Assembly: GCF_048820935.1 (NCBI RefSeq)
Contig: NZ_JBMERD010000010.1
Coordinates: 45,957-109,956, forward strand
Direction: 5' to 3'
DNA: 64,000 nucleotides
From: Algicoccus sp048820935
GTDB taxonomy: Bacteria; Pseudomonadota; Gammaproteobacteria; Burkholderiales; Burkholderiaceae_B
The translations under genes and the position numbers were made by a program. The notes below the pieces were generated by a model. It saw only the letters and a list, made by a program, of their open reading frames with translations. It did no database searches and was not told where the DNA came from. How positions within the stretch are numbered: the first letter of the stretch is position 1; every line of letters begins with the position of its first letter. Of this stretch, positions 37,260-46,088 are shown in pieces.

Positions 37260-38893
37260 CGACGTCTTGCACATCCATTGAATTGCATCTTGATTTTGAA
37301 GATGGCACACAGGTGATTGAACGTGCACAACTGCCTTGCACAATTGGTCGCGACCCCAGCTGCACTTTAAGGGTGATTCATTGGCGAGTAGGGCGTCAAC
37401 ATCTCAAGATTCAGCTTTTAGGTGATTTCTTACAGATCGAAGATCTGGGACGTTTGGGTGGGACAAGAGTTAATGGCGTGCGTGTGGCACAGCATTTCCC
37501 CCTGCTACCCACAGATGATGTGGTGTTTGGGCCTTGCCGCATGCGTATACATGCAGTTGGTCAAACACCCTCCTTTGAATCTGCGACTGAAGAAGGCGAT
37601 GGTTCGTCAAGCTCGCAAGGATCACATGGGCAGAATACGGATTTGTCACTCAGAGCCATGTTGCACGCCAACTTAGTTCGTCAGATGGATGTGCGTAAAC
37701 ATGACTTGGCCAATTTGCCAGACGATGTGTTGCGGGAGCGTTGTGAAGGTTTGGTCCGTGATTTGATCGCACAGCATGCGTTTGATCTCAGTCCACAGCG
37801 TCAGGATCAGATGGTCAGTGCCGTGGTGTCAGATGCCGTGGGTTATGGGCCTTTACAAACTTTATTGGAAAGCCCAGAGATTAGTGAAATCATGGTGAAT
37901 CGACATGACCGGATTTTTGTGGAATCGCAAGGCAAGCTGCGTTTACACAATGCCGTGTTTTCAAGTGAAGCGGCTGTGCGTTCTGTGATTGAGCGTATTA
38001 TTTTTCCGATTGGGCGACGCATTGATGACGCCAGTCCCATGGTGGATGCTCGGTTGCCTGATGGGTCTCGTGTGAATGCAGTGCTGTCACCGATTAGTGT
38101 GTCGGGTTCTTGTGTAACCATCCGAAAGTTTCCAGCTCACCCACTGAGTCTGAAGGATTTGCAGGCGCGAGAATGTATTACACCCTGCGTGGCTGCATTT
38201 TTATGTCGTTGCATTGAGCAGAAGGTGAGTTTGCTGATTTCAGGTGGAACGGGGTCCGGTAAAACCACGTTGCTCAATATCTTGGCGAGTCAGATTCCAT
38301 CGGATGAGCGCTTGATCACGATCGAGGATGCGGCAGAATTGCGAATTGGCCATCCCCATGTGTTGAGTTTGGAAGCTCGACCAGCCAATGCCGAAGGGCG
38401 AGGCGACATCACAATCCGTGATTTGGTGAAAAATGCACTGCGTATGCGGCCTGACCGCATCATCGTCGGGGAGTGTCGAGGTGCTGAAGCACTAGACATG
38501 CTGAGTGCGATGAACACTGGTCATGAAGGTTCATTAAGTACGCTACATGCCAATAGTCCCCGTGATGCGGTTTCTCGTCTAGAAACGATGGTGCTGATGG
38601 CCTCTGCACAGTTGCCATTGCAAGCAATCCGAGAGTTGATTTCACGCTCCGTGCAACTGATTGTTCAAATTGCACGTTTGCCCGACGGGACAAGGCGTTT
38701 AATGGCTGTCGATGAAATCACAGGGTTGGAATCTGGGACGGTGCAGATGCAAAGTCTCGTGCGTTATCACCGAGGTCAACGCGTGTTGCGCTGGATGGGG
38801 GTGAGTGCAACCTTTACCGAAGCTTGGCGTGAACGTGGTGTGCCAGTTGACCCTGAGTGGTTTATGCCTTCGGACCAAATAGATATGGGCTGA
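37256..38893 (+). CDS. tadA: TadA/CpaF secretion ATPase with an N-terminal FHA domain
   Basis: A 545-aa hexameric secretion ATPase. Residues about 5-100 form a forkhead-associated domain (CTIGRDPSC, then a His-containing loop, then LGRLGGTRVNGVRV). A Ser/Gly-rich linker and the CpaF domain follow, with GYGPLQTLLESPEISEIMVN, Walker A GGTGSGKTT (330-338) and Walker B RPDRIIVGECRGAEALDML. The start at 37,256 overlaps the secretin stop by ATGA; an earlier in-frame ATG at 37,229 lacks this coupling. FHA domains read phosphothreonine, so phospho-control of pilus assembly is possible. FHA-CpaF fusions occur in other bacteria. Confidence 0.92.
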   Translation: MTTSCTSIELHLDFEDGTQVIERAQLPCTIGRDPSCTLRVIHWRVGRQHLKIQLLGDFLQIEDLGRLGGTRVNGVRVAQHFPLLPTDDVVFGPCRMRIHAVGQTPSFESATEEGDGSSSSQGSHGQNTDLSLRAMLHANLVRQMDVRKHDLANLPDDVLRERCEGLVRDLIAQHAFDLSPQRQDQMVSAVVSDAVGYGPLQTLLESPEISEIMVNRHDRIFVESQGKLRLHNAVFSSEAAVRSVIERIIFPIGRRIDDASPMVDARLPDGSRVNAVLSPISVSGSCVTIRKFPAHPLSLKDLQARECITPCVAAFLCRCIEQKVSLLISGGTGSGKTTLLNILASQIPSDERLITIEDAAELRIGHPHVLSLEARPANAEGRGDITIRDLVKNALRMRPDRIIVGECRGAEALDMLSAMNTGHEGSLSTLHANSPRDAVSRLETMVLMASAQLPLQAIRELISRSVQLIVQIARLPDGTRRLMAVDEITGLESGTVQMQSLVRYHRGQRVLRWMGVSATFTEAWRERGVPVDPEWFMPSDQIDMG

Positions 38894-38895
38894 AC

Positions 38896-39756
38896 ATGGA
38901 TCTGTACAGAATGGCCATTTTGTCGGGCTCAGGTGTTTCCATGGGATTACTCACTTGGAGTCTGCAACGCAGTTGCATGGTGGCGATGCAACGCTATCAA
39001 GCTCGTTACACACATGATGCGCGTCATGGTTTACGAGATTTGTATTTGTTTCTCGATGTCAGTTTGTTGTGGCCAGTGATGATCTGGTTGGGGGTGACTG
39101 TTTTTCTGTTGTCGATTTGGTTTGGTGCAGGATTGTTTGTTGCTACGTTCTTGAGCGCGATTTGTCTGACAACGCCTAGCGTCTTGATTCGGTATGCCAA
39201 AACTCGACGTTTGAAACTCTTTGAAAATCAATTGCCTGATGCCTTGCAGTCACTGGCTTCGTCCATGGCAGCTGGGACGAGTCTGGTATCAGGCCTGCAA
39301 ATGCTGGTGCAGTATGCACCCACTCCACTGGCGCAAGAGTTCTCCGTGGTCGCCCGTGAAATTCGACTGGGTGTGGGTTTAGAAAACGCACTGCAGCATC
39401 TCATGGTGAGAATGCCTTGCGATGGTGTGCGGGCCGTGGGCGCAACACTCATGGTAGCTATTCAGACGGGAGGTCCGATGGCCGATATGCTGGCACAAAC
39501 CGCAAGTAGCCTAGTGTCTTCGTTTCAAGTTCAACAACGCGCGCGAGCATTAATGGCTCAGGGTTGGATGCAGGCGTGGGTGATGGGTTGTTTGCCCATC
39601 GGCTTGATGGTGGTGTTGGGACAAATGGATGACAAGTTTTGGCCTGCTGTGATGGATACTTCTATGGGGCATCTGTTGCTCGGAGTCTTATTTGGTTTGG
39701 AAGGGCTTGGTTTGTATTGGTTGCGCCGAATTGCTAAGGCGGTGGCCCATGGTTAA
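38896..39756 (+). CDS. tadB: TadB inner-membrane platform protein
   Basis: A 286-aa membrane protein with two hydrophobic helices near residues 60-110, a cytoplasmic T2SSF/GspF domain (ENQLPDALQSLASSMAAGTSLVSGLQML) and two C-terminal helices. It pairs with TadC as the platform turned by TadA. ATG at 38,896 lies two bases after the tadA stop; the longer frame from 38,857 would overlap tadA. Confidence 0.9.
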   Translation: MDLYRMAILSGSGVSMGLLTWSLQRSCMVAMQRYQARYTHDARHGLRDLYLFLDVSLLWPVMIWLGVTVFLLSIWFGAGLFVATFLSAICLTTPSVLIRYAKTRRLKLFENQLPDALQSLASSMAAGTSLVSGLQMLVQYAPTPLAQEFSVVAREIRLGVGLENALQHLMVRMPCDGVRAVGATLMVAIQTGGPMADMLAQTASSLVSSFQVQQRARALMAQGWMQAWVMGCLPIGLMVVLGQMDDKFWPAVMDTSMGHLLLGVLFGLEGLGLYWLRRIAKAVAHG

Positions 39757-39779
39757 ACGCAGCGGCTGGATTTGACACG

Positions 39780-40643
39780 ATGAATCTTCTGGAGGCTTAC
39801 TTTCCTTGGGTGTTGGCGCTGACTGCCGGTGTGGGTGTGGCGTGGTTGTGGATTGCACTTTTGTCGATGAAAGACAAGGCCTCAGGAAGTGAGGATCTGT
39901 CCTCACGGGTGGCCGTGCAGGGAAGTGCAACGTCTGTGACTAAAGTGCGCTTTAGAGATCGGTTGCTGAGGTTTACAAGCTGGTCTCAACGGATGCATCT
40001 CGAGCGTAAGTTGCAGCATGCTGGCTTGTTTCGCTGGCAGGTGAGTGATTTGTTGTTGTTGAGGTTGGCCGTCTCAACGGGTTGTGCAACCTGCACGCTC
40101 CTCGTGACGGGTTCGTTTCTTTTTGCCGGATGTGCAGCGTTCGTTGGGCTTGCTCTGATTGGGCAGTGGATACAACAAAAACGACACACCTATAGCAGTC
40201 ACATTGGCAATCATTTACCTGGTTTTTTAGATTTGTTGTGCTTGTGTTTGTTTGCAGGGATGAGCTTTAACAATGCGCTTCTCGTGGTGTTGCGCTACAT
40301 GAATGACGGTCCGTTGCGTGTTTTATGGCGAGACTGGTTGTTTGATGTGCGTGCCGGCAGTACACGTACCCAAGCGTTAACGCGCTTGTTGCATAAGAGT
40401 GAACAAATGTCGTTGCAGCGTTTATGTGTGGCCATGATTCAAGCAGAAAAAACCGGAGCTGCCTTAGCACCCGGATTGCAATCACAAGCTAAACAGCTGC
40501 GCACAGAGCAGTTGTTGAGTGCCGAACGACGGGCTGCACAAGCGCCAATGAAAATGTTGCTGCCACTGATCTTGTGTTTCTTTCCCAGTACTTTTCTGGT
40601 GCTGGCTTTTTCTATCTGGGTAGGTGTGAATGAAATCCTTTGA
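39780..40643 (+). CDS. tadC: TadC inner-membrane platform protein
   Basis: A 287-aa paralogue of TadB with the same plan: N-terminal helix, linker, two helices, GspF domain (LPGFLDLLCLCLFAGMSFNNALLVV and AEKTGAALAPGLQSQAKQLRTEQ) and a C-terminal pair ending in MLLPLILCFFPSTFLVLAF. TadB and TadC together form the membrane platform of the pilus. Its last 14 bases overlap the DUF192 gene. Confidence 0.9.
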   Translation: MNLLEAYFPWVLALTAGVGVAWLWIALLSMKDKASGSEDLSSRVAVQGSATSVTKVRFRDRLLRFTSWSQRMHLERKLQHAGLFRWQVSDLLLLRLAVSTGCATCTLLVTGSFLFAGCAAFVGLALIGQWIQQKRHTYSSHIGNHLPGFLDLLCLCLFAGMSFNNALLVVLRYMNDGPLRVLWRDWLFDVRAGSTRTQALTRLLHKSEQMSLQRLCVAMIQAEKTGAALAPGLQSQAKQLRTEQLLSAERRAAQAPMKMLLPLILCFFPSTFLVLAFSIWVGVNEIL

Positions 40644-41022
40644 AGTTTCGTCGACAAATGATCAGCCAAATAATGCTTCCGTAGAGGCATCTTCGTCTGA
40701 ACCGTTGCAACTGAAACAAACAGCCCGATGGTGGGATCGGTTGATTGGGCTTTTACAGCACGATGGTTTAGATCCGAATCAGGCGTTGTGGATTAAGCCG
40801 TGCTGCATCGTGCATACCTTTGGGATGCGTTTTGCGCTGTCATTGCACTTTTTGGATAGACAAGGGCAGATTGTTCACTCAGAACCCAATGTGGTGCCCA
40901 ACCAAATCCGCTGGTGCTTCAAAGCCCATTCGGTGGTGGAAATGGTGGCTACAACAAACGATGAGGCCTTGGAGTTTCAGAAGCAACGATTGAGCAAAGC
41001 GTTGTCTTTATCCACCGTTTAG
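40630..41022 (+). CDS. DUF192 family protein
   Basis: A 130-aa protein with the DUF192 core. Landmarks are RLIGLLQHDGL, LWIKPCCIVHTFGMRFALSLHFLDRQGQIV and a short AHSVVEM end. No signal peptide is evident, unlike many DUF192 proteins that are exported. Function is unknown, but it is translationally overlapped with tadC, so it belongs to the Tad operon. DUF192 genes have been seen beside Tad clusters in other bacteria, to my knowledge without a proven role. Confidence 0.82.
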   Translation: MKSFEVSSTNDQPNNASVEASSSEPLQLKQTARWWDRLIGLLQHDGLDPNQALWIKPCCIVHTFGMRFALSLHFLDRQGQIVHSEPNVVPNQIRWCFKAHSVVEMVATTNDEALEFQKQRLSKALSLSTV

Positions 41023-41078
41023 TTGTGCACTAGATTTAGCGAGCGAGTTTGGTGAGTTGTCAGTACCTTGTGTGTCAT

Positions 41079-41106
41079 TTTTGTTTAGGCAAGATTTACT
41101 TATAAT
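41079..41106 (+). promoter_or_regulatory. promoter of the Bug - acyl-CoA synthetase operon
   Basis: TTGTTT (41,079-41,084), a 16-bp spacer and a perfect TATAAT (41,101-41,106), 107 bp before the Bug ATG. It is the best sigma-70 match I see in the window. The Fur-like site follows just after the expected start. Confidence 0.65.
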
Positions 41107-41121
41107 TTCAACTAATGAAAT

Positions 41122-41136
41122 TGAAAATGATTCTCA
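41122..41136. promoter_or_regulatory. Fur-box-like operator
   Basis: TGAAAATGATTCTCA matches the 7-1-7 Fur consensus TGATAATNATTATCA at 12 of the 14 defined bases and is a good dyad (TGAAAAT against TGAGAAT). It lies about +10 to +24 from the predicted start, where a bound repressor would block RNA polymerase. A separate 7-bp repeat (AATTTCA-ACTAA-TGAAATT) overlaps its left side. Fur binding is inferred from sequence only. Confidence 0.5.
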
Positions 41137-41212
41137 AATAAAAATCCATCTAGAATAAAACGAATCTTTCAAAGTAAAGATTGGTCAATTTAAAAAAGAA
41201 TGGAGAGACATC

Positions 41213-42193
41213 ATGGTGCGACATTTTTTAATTCAGTCGGTGAAATGCACGGTCCTCGTTTTAACATTGTCTTGTGCAGGCATGGGCAGTGCGTTAGCCG
41301 ACTTTCCGAATAAGCCTGTGAAGCTTTTTGTACCGTTTTCACCGGGCGGTGGAACCGACATGATCGCCCGTGGTTTGGGGCAAGAGATGGCGAAAGAACT
41401 CGGCCAACCCGTTGTTGTCGAAAACAAACCAGGTGGTGGCACGATGATCGCGACCAATGAGGTAGCGCGCAGTGCGCCCGATGGCCATACTGTGGTGGTC
41501 TCTTCTTTTGCACACGCGGTGAACCCTTCTTTACAAGAGAGTTTGCCTTATGGCAGTAACGATGCCCTGGCACCGGTGATGTTGATCGCTCGTGGACCGA
41601 ACGTACTTGTCGTTAATGAAAACAGTCCTTACGAGTCATTGGAAGCACTCTTAGAAGCTGCCAAAAAAGAACCTGAAAAACTAACGTATGCCTCGCAAGG
41701 TGTTGGTACATCGGCGCATCTGGCAGGGGAAATGTTCGCAAATTTAGCTAATGTGAATTTGGTGCATGTGCCGTATCGCGGTGCGGGTCCCGCCATGACT
41801 GATCTTTTAGGAGGCCATGTGGATATGATGTTTGCGACAGCGGCCACTGCTTCCAACTTTGCAAATGGTGGAAAGTTGCGCTTTCTGGGTGTGACAACAG
41901 CTGAGCCCTCGGCTGCATTTCCGGATGTGCGTCCGATTGGCGATGTTGTGCCGAATTACCGCGTCGATAGCTGGTATGGGCTCCATGTTCCGGCCGCAAC
42001 GCCCAAGAACGTTGTGATGCGTTTGAACGAAGCAGCCGTCAAAGCGGCCCACTCGCCAGACTTTTCAGGCCGCTTGCAATCAGAAGGTCTAAAAGTGGTG
42101 GCAAGCACTCCACAAGAACTCGGCGAGTATGTCAGTTCTGAAGAAAAACGTTGGGGCGATCTCATCAAACAAAACAATATCAAAGCCAAATAA
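41213..42193 (+). CDS. Bug/TctC-family periplasmic substrate-binding protein
   Basis: A 326-aa secreted binding protein. The signal ends at GSALA-DFPNKPVKLFV, followed by PFSPGGGTDMIARGL, VVENKPGGGTMIATNEV and LVHVPYRGAGPAMTDLLGG, all typical Bug blocks. It starts behind GGAGAGA and leads an operon with an acyl-CoA synthetase and an enoyl-CoA hydratase. The ligand is probably a carboxylic acid that is activated to a CoA thioester. A Fur-like box sits at its promoter. Confidence 0.92.
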   Translation: MVRHFLIQSVKCTVLVLTLSCAGMGSALADFPNKPVKLFVPFSPGGGTDMIARGLGQEMAKELGQPVVVENKPGGGTMIATNEVARSAPDGHTVVVSSFAHAVNPSLQESLPYGSNDALAPVMLIARGPNVLVVNENSPYESLEALLEAAKKEPEKLTYASQGVGTSAHLAGEMFANLANVNLVHVPYRGAGPAMTDLLGGHVDMMFATAATASNFANGGKLRFLGVTTAEPSAAFPDVRPIGDVVPNYRVDSWYGLHVPAATPKNVVMRLNEAAVKAAHSPDFSGRLQSEGLKVVASTPQELGEYVSSEEKRWGDLIKQNNIKAK

Positions 42194-42223
42194 GCTTGTG
42201 AACACGTATAGGAACCACCTCGA

Positions 42224-44326
42224 ATGAATTCGATTCAGAAGTTAATTAACCCCAAACATGTCGCCGTTGTGGGTGCTTCAAGTGATCCCAAAAAGATATC
42301 GGGAAGACCTGTTTATTATCTTCAACAACATGGTTTTTCAGGAACGATCATGCCAATTAATCCACGTGCAAGCCAAATTGGTGGTTTGCCGTGTTATCCG
42401 GATATTGAATCTTTGCCTGTGACACCGGACGTTGCGATCGTTTTATTGGGGGTGGATGGAGTTCCTCAAGCTTTACGGGATCTTGCAAAAAAGGGTTGTG
42501 CAGCCGCTATTGTGTTAGGTAGCGGGTATGCAGAAACGGGTGAAATTGGCGCACAGAGACAGACGGAATTACTCGAGGCTGCGGGTGAAATGCGTATCCT
42601 TGGACCCAACACCATTGGCTTGATCAACTTGACACAAGATATTGTGCTGTCCCCCTCAGGTGCATTGGCACTGAGCGAGTTTCCCAAAGGTCAAATCGGT
42701 GTGGTTTCTCAAAGTGGTGGCATCGTTGGTGCGTTGCTATCGAGAGCCGTGGCACGCGGAATTGGTTTGTCGACGTTGGTCTCGTCTGGTAACGAGGCTG
42801 ATTTAGAACTCTCTGATTTTATTGAGTACTTGGCTCAAGATCCGAATACGAAAGTCATTGCGCTCTACATTGAAGCAATCCGTCATCCTGATAAGTTCAG
42901 GCGCGCCTGTGAAAAAGCACAAGCGAATGGTAAACCCGTTGTGGTCTTTAAGATTGGCCGTTCAGAAGCTGGTGCGCAGGCAGCGGTTTCGCATACGGGT
43001 GCGATGGCGGGCAGTGATCGTCTCTATGATGTGTTTTTTGAGCAGATTGGTGTCATTCGCGTCAATGATATTGATGATTTGCTGGGTGTGAGCGCAGCAC
43101 TTGCGACCACCCGGAACATGGCGGGTAACCGTGTCGCAATTTTGACCTCAACTGGTGGTGCCGGCACATTGGTGTCTGATGAACTGGGTGTCCTAGGTTT
43201 AAGCACCCCAGCACCTGAGGAGGAAACATCTATTCGTTTGCGCAGTTTGCAGATCGGTCCGGAAACCGTTTTGGATCGCAATCCGATTGATGTCACGTTG
43301 GCTGGTTTAAAACCCACGCTTTTACGAAATACGATTCAAACCTTGTTACAGAGTTCGTCTTATGATGCTTTGGTCATTATTGTCGGCGCATCGGGCTTGA
43401 CCATGCCTGATTTGATGGTTGATGCGATAGGTGCCTGCTTGCCTGAATCCGATAAGCCGGTTATGGCCTATGTCAGTCCGCATGCACCGGATATCGCACG
43501 ACGTTTGACCAACATGGGTGTGCCCGCGTTTACGACGGCATTTGGTTGCGCTGTGGCATTGCAGGCACTTTGGAAAGCACATCAGACAACACCGTCGGAT
43601 GAATCGCAGCCAGTCGTACACCAAAACCTTACAGATGAATATGCAGTATCAGGACTTTTGGATGAGGCGCAATCTAAGTCCCTGTTTAGCCAGTTTGGAA
43701 TCCCCGCTGTACCCGAGCGTATTGTCTCGAATGTGGAACAAGCCATCGAGGCGGCACATGCGCTAGGACCTCGGGTTGTTTTGAAAGTGTTGTCTTCACA
43801 AGTGGCCCACAAAAGTGAAATTGGGGGCGTCGAGGTCGGGATCGTTCCAGAAAAAATGCAGGATTCGTATACTCGAATGGCAAGCACTTTGGAGAAGAAC
43901 ACTCCAAAAAATGCACAGCAGTTTCTTGTGCAAAAAATGATCGATGCTGGCGTAGAGATCATCTTAGGCTCCTACCGTGAGCCTTTAGGCACTGTGGTTT
44001 TAGTTGGCATGGGTGGGGTAACTGCAGAGCTTTTTAACGATACAGCGATGCGAGTTTTAAATCGCCATCAGAACGGTCAGCTACAGGCTCTGACCCAATC
44101 GCAAGCTTTAGTTATGCTCAAAAAGCTCACGATTTGGCCTTTGCTCCAAGGATACAGAAATCAGGTTGGTGTCGATATTGACGCACTGACACAGGTCATC
44201 GTTGATTTTTCAGTTTTTGTGGCGCAGTTCGATGATCGATTGCTTGAGGCTGAAATTAATCCGTTGTTCGTGCTGCCGCAGGGTCAAGGCGTGTTTGCAG
44301 CCGATGGCTTGGTTTTGTTGAAATAA
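42224..44326 (+). CDS. NDP-forming acyl-CoA synthetase
   Basis: A 700-aa fused acyl-CoA synthetase (acetate-CoA ligase, ADP-forming family). In order: a CoA-binding domain (HVAVVGASSDPKKISGRPVYYL), the succinyl-CoA-ligase-like domain with GVVSQSGGIVGAL, a phospho-histidine loop in AVSHTGAMAGSD, and a C-terminal ATP-grasp domain from about residue 480 (VVLKVLSSQVAHKSEIGGV). It lacks the acetyltransferase domain of protein-acetylating homologues, so a catabolic ligase role is more likely. The substrate is not evident. Confidence 0.9.
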   Translation: MNSIQKLINPKHVAVVGASSDPKKISGRPVYYLQQHGFSGTIMPINPRASQIGGLPCYPDIESLPVTPDVAIVLLGVDGVPQALRDLAKKGCAAAIVLGSGYAETGEIGAQRQTELLEAAGEMRILGPNTIGLINLTQDIVLSPSGALALSEFPKGQIGVVSQSGGIVGALLSRAVARGIGLSTLVSSGNEADLELSDFIEYLAQDPNTKVIALYIEAIRHPDKFRRACEKAQANGKPVVVFKIGRSEAGAQAAVSHTGAMAGSDRLYDVFFEQIGVIRVNDIDDLLGVSAALATTRNMAGNRVAILTSTGGAGTLVSDELGVLGLSTPAPEEETSIRLRSLQIGPETVLDRNPIDVTLAGLKPTLLRNTIQTLLQSSSYDALVIIVGASGLTMPDLMVDAIGACLPESDKPVMAYVSPHAPDIARRLTNMGVPAFTTAFGCAVALQALWKAHQTTPSDESQPVVHQNLTDEYAVSGLLDEAQSKSLFSQFGIPAVPERIVSNVEQAIEAAHALGPRVVLKVLSSQVAHKSEIGGVEVGIVPEKMQDSYTRMASTLEKNTPKNAQQFLVQKMIDAGVEIILGSYREPLGTVVLVGMGGVTAELFNDTAMRVLNRHQNGQLQALTQSQALVMLKKLTIWPLLQGYRNQVGVDIDALTQVIVDFSVFVAQFDDRLLEAEINPLFVLPQGQGVFAADGLVLLK

Positions 44327-44354
44327 TGTTGAGTCTAAAAGAAAGAGGGGAGAC

Positions 44355-45131
44355 ATGTCAGAGGTTATTTACAGTCAGACAGATGCCATTGCACGCATTA
44401 CGCTAAATCGTCCAGAACAAAAAAATACAGTGAGCGCGACCATGCGTTCAGAGTTGATCAGGCTTTTTGATCAGGTCAATGAAGATACATCCGTGCGAGC
44501 TGTTGTTTTGGAAGCGGCGGGGGATACCTTCTGTGCTGGTGGTGATGTGAGTCAAATGGGCAAACTCAGTAGTTTTGATGATCGTAAACGGATTTTGCTC
44601 CACAGCCATGGTTTGATTAAAAGTCTTTATCGCTTAGAGAAACCTGTCATTGCTGCTGTACAGGGTGCTGCTGTTGGTATGGGTTTTTCACTTGTTTTGG
44701 CGTGCGACTTTGTGATTGCGAGTGAAAGTGCACGGTTCTCGACTATTTTTAGTCGCCGTGGCCTAGCACCCGATACGGGCAGTGCGTATATGCTGAGTCG
44801 TGCTGTTTCACCGATGAAAGCTCGTGATCTGTTGTACTCGGGTCGGTTCGTGGGTGCGCAGGAGGCACTGGCTTTGGACTTGGTGACTGAGGTGGTGCCT
44901 GAAGCATTGTTAAAACAAAGTGTAGATGCTTTGGCAGAAAAGTATGCGGCGATGCCAACCCTGTCAGTTGCGATGTCTAAGAAACTATTGCAATGGTCAC
45001 AAGAACCCGCTTTGGACAGTTTTCTAAATTACGAGGCTTTTATTCAACCTCTGATGAGAACCACAGAGGATTTTCAAGAGGGTGTTGCGTCATTTCGTGA
45101 AAAAAGATCACCAGAATTTAAGGGGCGTTAA
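44355..45131 (+). CDS. enoyl-CoA hydratase/isomerase family protein
   Basis: A 258-aa crotonase-fold protein. Oxyanion-hole segments are AGDTFCAGGDVSQM and VQGAAVGMGFSLVLACDFVIAS. At the position of the second hydratase glutamate the sequence reads RRGLAPDTGSAYML, with Asp instead of Glu, so it may be an isomerase or another crotonase reaction. It starts behind GAGGGGAGA, 28 bp after the CoA synthetase, and its stop overlaps the convergent IclR gene. It would act on the CoA thioester made by the synthetase. Confidence 0.9.
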   Translation: MSEVIYSQTDAIARITLNRPEQKNTVSATMRSELIRLFDQVNEDTSVRAVVLEAAGDTFCAGGDVSQMGKLSSFDDRKRILLHSHGLIKSLYRLEKPVIAAVQGAAVGMGFSLVLACDFVIASESARFSTIFSRRGLAPDTGSAYMLSRAVSPMKARDLLYSGRFVGAQEALALDLVTEVVPEALLKQSVDALAEKYAAMPTLSVAMSKKLLQWSQEPALDSFLNYEAFIQPLMRTTEDFQEGVASFREKRSPEFKGR

Positions 45132-45946
45132 TAGGGTGGCATGAATTTAGGCTTGTTTTTGATCTCTTGTTGAACGCTTGCAATGATCTGGTTTCGAAGT
45201 GTTAATAATGGTTTATGAAAACTTAGTGCTTCAAAATTAATGGGCTCATTGATCGTTGTGCTGCAATTCAATGCGTAAATACTTTGATTAATGAGAATTG
45301 GTGTCGAAACGGCGACCACACCAGGAAGCCAGTTGGCGTAACAATAACCTTCTGATTGAACTTTTTCGATGGCGTCATTGAGGCATTTGGAAATTTCAGA
45401 CCATTTGTTCATCCAACGTTTTTGAAAAAGCTGTATGAGGTTGTCTCTTTGTGTGTTGTCGAGAACGGCTAAATAAGCTTGACCCAAAGACGTGGTGGGC
45501 ATCGGGATCTTTTGACCACGAACGATGCGGCGGTGACTGATTTCCGGAAGATACCGAATTGAATCAAGGTAAATCATCTCGCTACCATCTGCTGTGGCCA
45601 AACCGACATTCAAATGGTGGGTGTCAGACCATTTCGTCATTAAAGGTGTGGCAATTGTTAGTAAAGTGGATCCTGTCCACATGGTGTGTGCGAGACCTAA
45701 AACAGCAGGCGAAAGTCGGTAAGCTCGTTGCGAAGGATCGAACTCCAACATGCCGGTTGTGACCAATGTTTGTGTGAGTCGGGATATGGTCGGTTTTGAT
45801 AGTCCGGTTATTTCAGCGAGTTCACTATTTCCTAAAAATTCACAACCAGGATTAAATGCACGCAGAATTTGAATGCCCCGTTTTAAAGAACGGTTTTCTG
45901 GTGAACGACGTGGCTTTTGAGGTTGGAGTTGAAAGAGGCTAACCAT
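45128..45946 (-). CDS. IclR-family transcriptional regulator
   Basis: A 272-aa regulator. The winged helix includes RSLKRGIQILRAF and ELAEITGLSKPTISRLTQTL, with an IclR effector domain from about residue 90 (YLDSIRYLPEISHRRIVRGQKIPMPTTSLGQA). The frame runs up to 46,042. ATG at 45,946 gives the usual length but has no good ribosome site, so the start is uncertain. It lies between the two Bug genes, divergent from the second, and is the likely local regulator. Confidence 0.85.
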   Translation of the reverse strand: MVSLFQLQPQKPRRSPENRSLKRGIQILRAFNPGCEFLGNSELAEITGLSKPTISRLTQTLVTTGMLEFDPSQRAYRLSPAVLGLAHTMWTGSTLLTIATPLMTKWSDTHHLNVGLATADGSEMIYLDSIRYLPEISHRRIVRGQKIPMPTTSLGQAYLAVLDNTQRDNLIQLFQKRWMNKWSEISKCLNDAIEKVQSEGYCYANWLPGVVAVSTPILINQSIYALNCSTTINEPINFEALSFHKPLLTLRNQIIASVQQEIKNKPKFMPPY

Positions 45947-45973
45947 ACATTGTTTGGTTTTTTTGTTCTGTAA

Positions 45974-46012
45974 CAGCGCATCTCGAATACTGTTAGGCGC
46001 AGTGATGCGCTG
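45974..46012. repeat. inverted repeat in the IclR/Bug divergent region
   Basis: CAGCGCAT (45,974-45,981) and ATGCGCTG (46,005-46,012) form a perfect 8-bp inverted repeat with a 23-bp spacer. It could be an IclR operator or a leader hairpin. If the IclR protein starts upstream of 45,946 it would be coding. Confidence 0.35.
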
Positions 46013-46088
46013 AATGTAGCATGCGGTGAAAGTAATAGGCAATCAGCCTATGTTTTTAAACGTTTTACGTAATAAGTAGGAGATAGTA

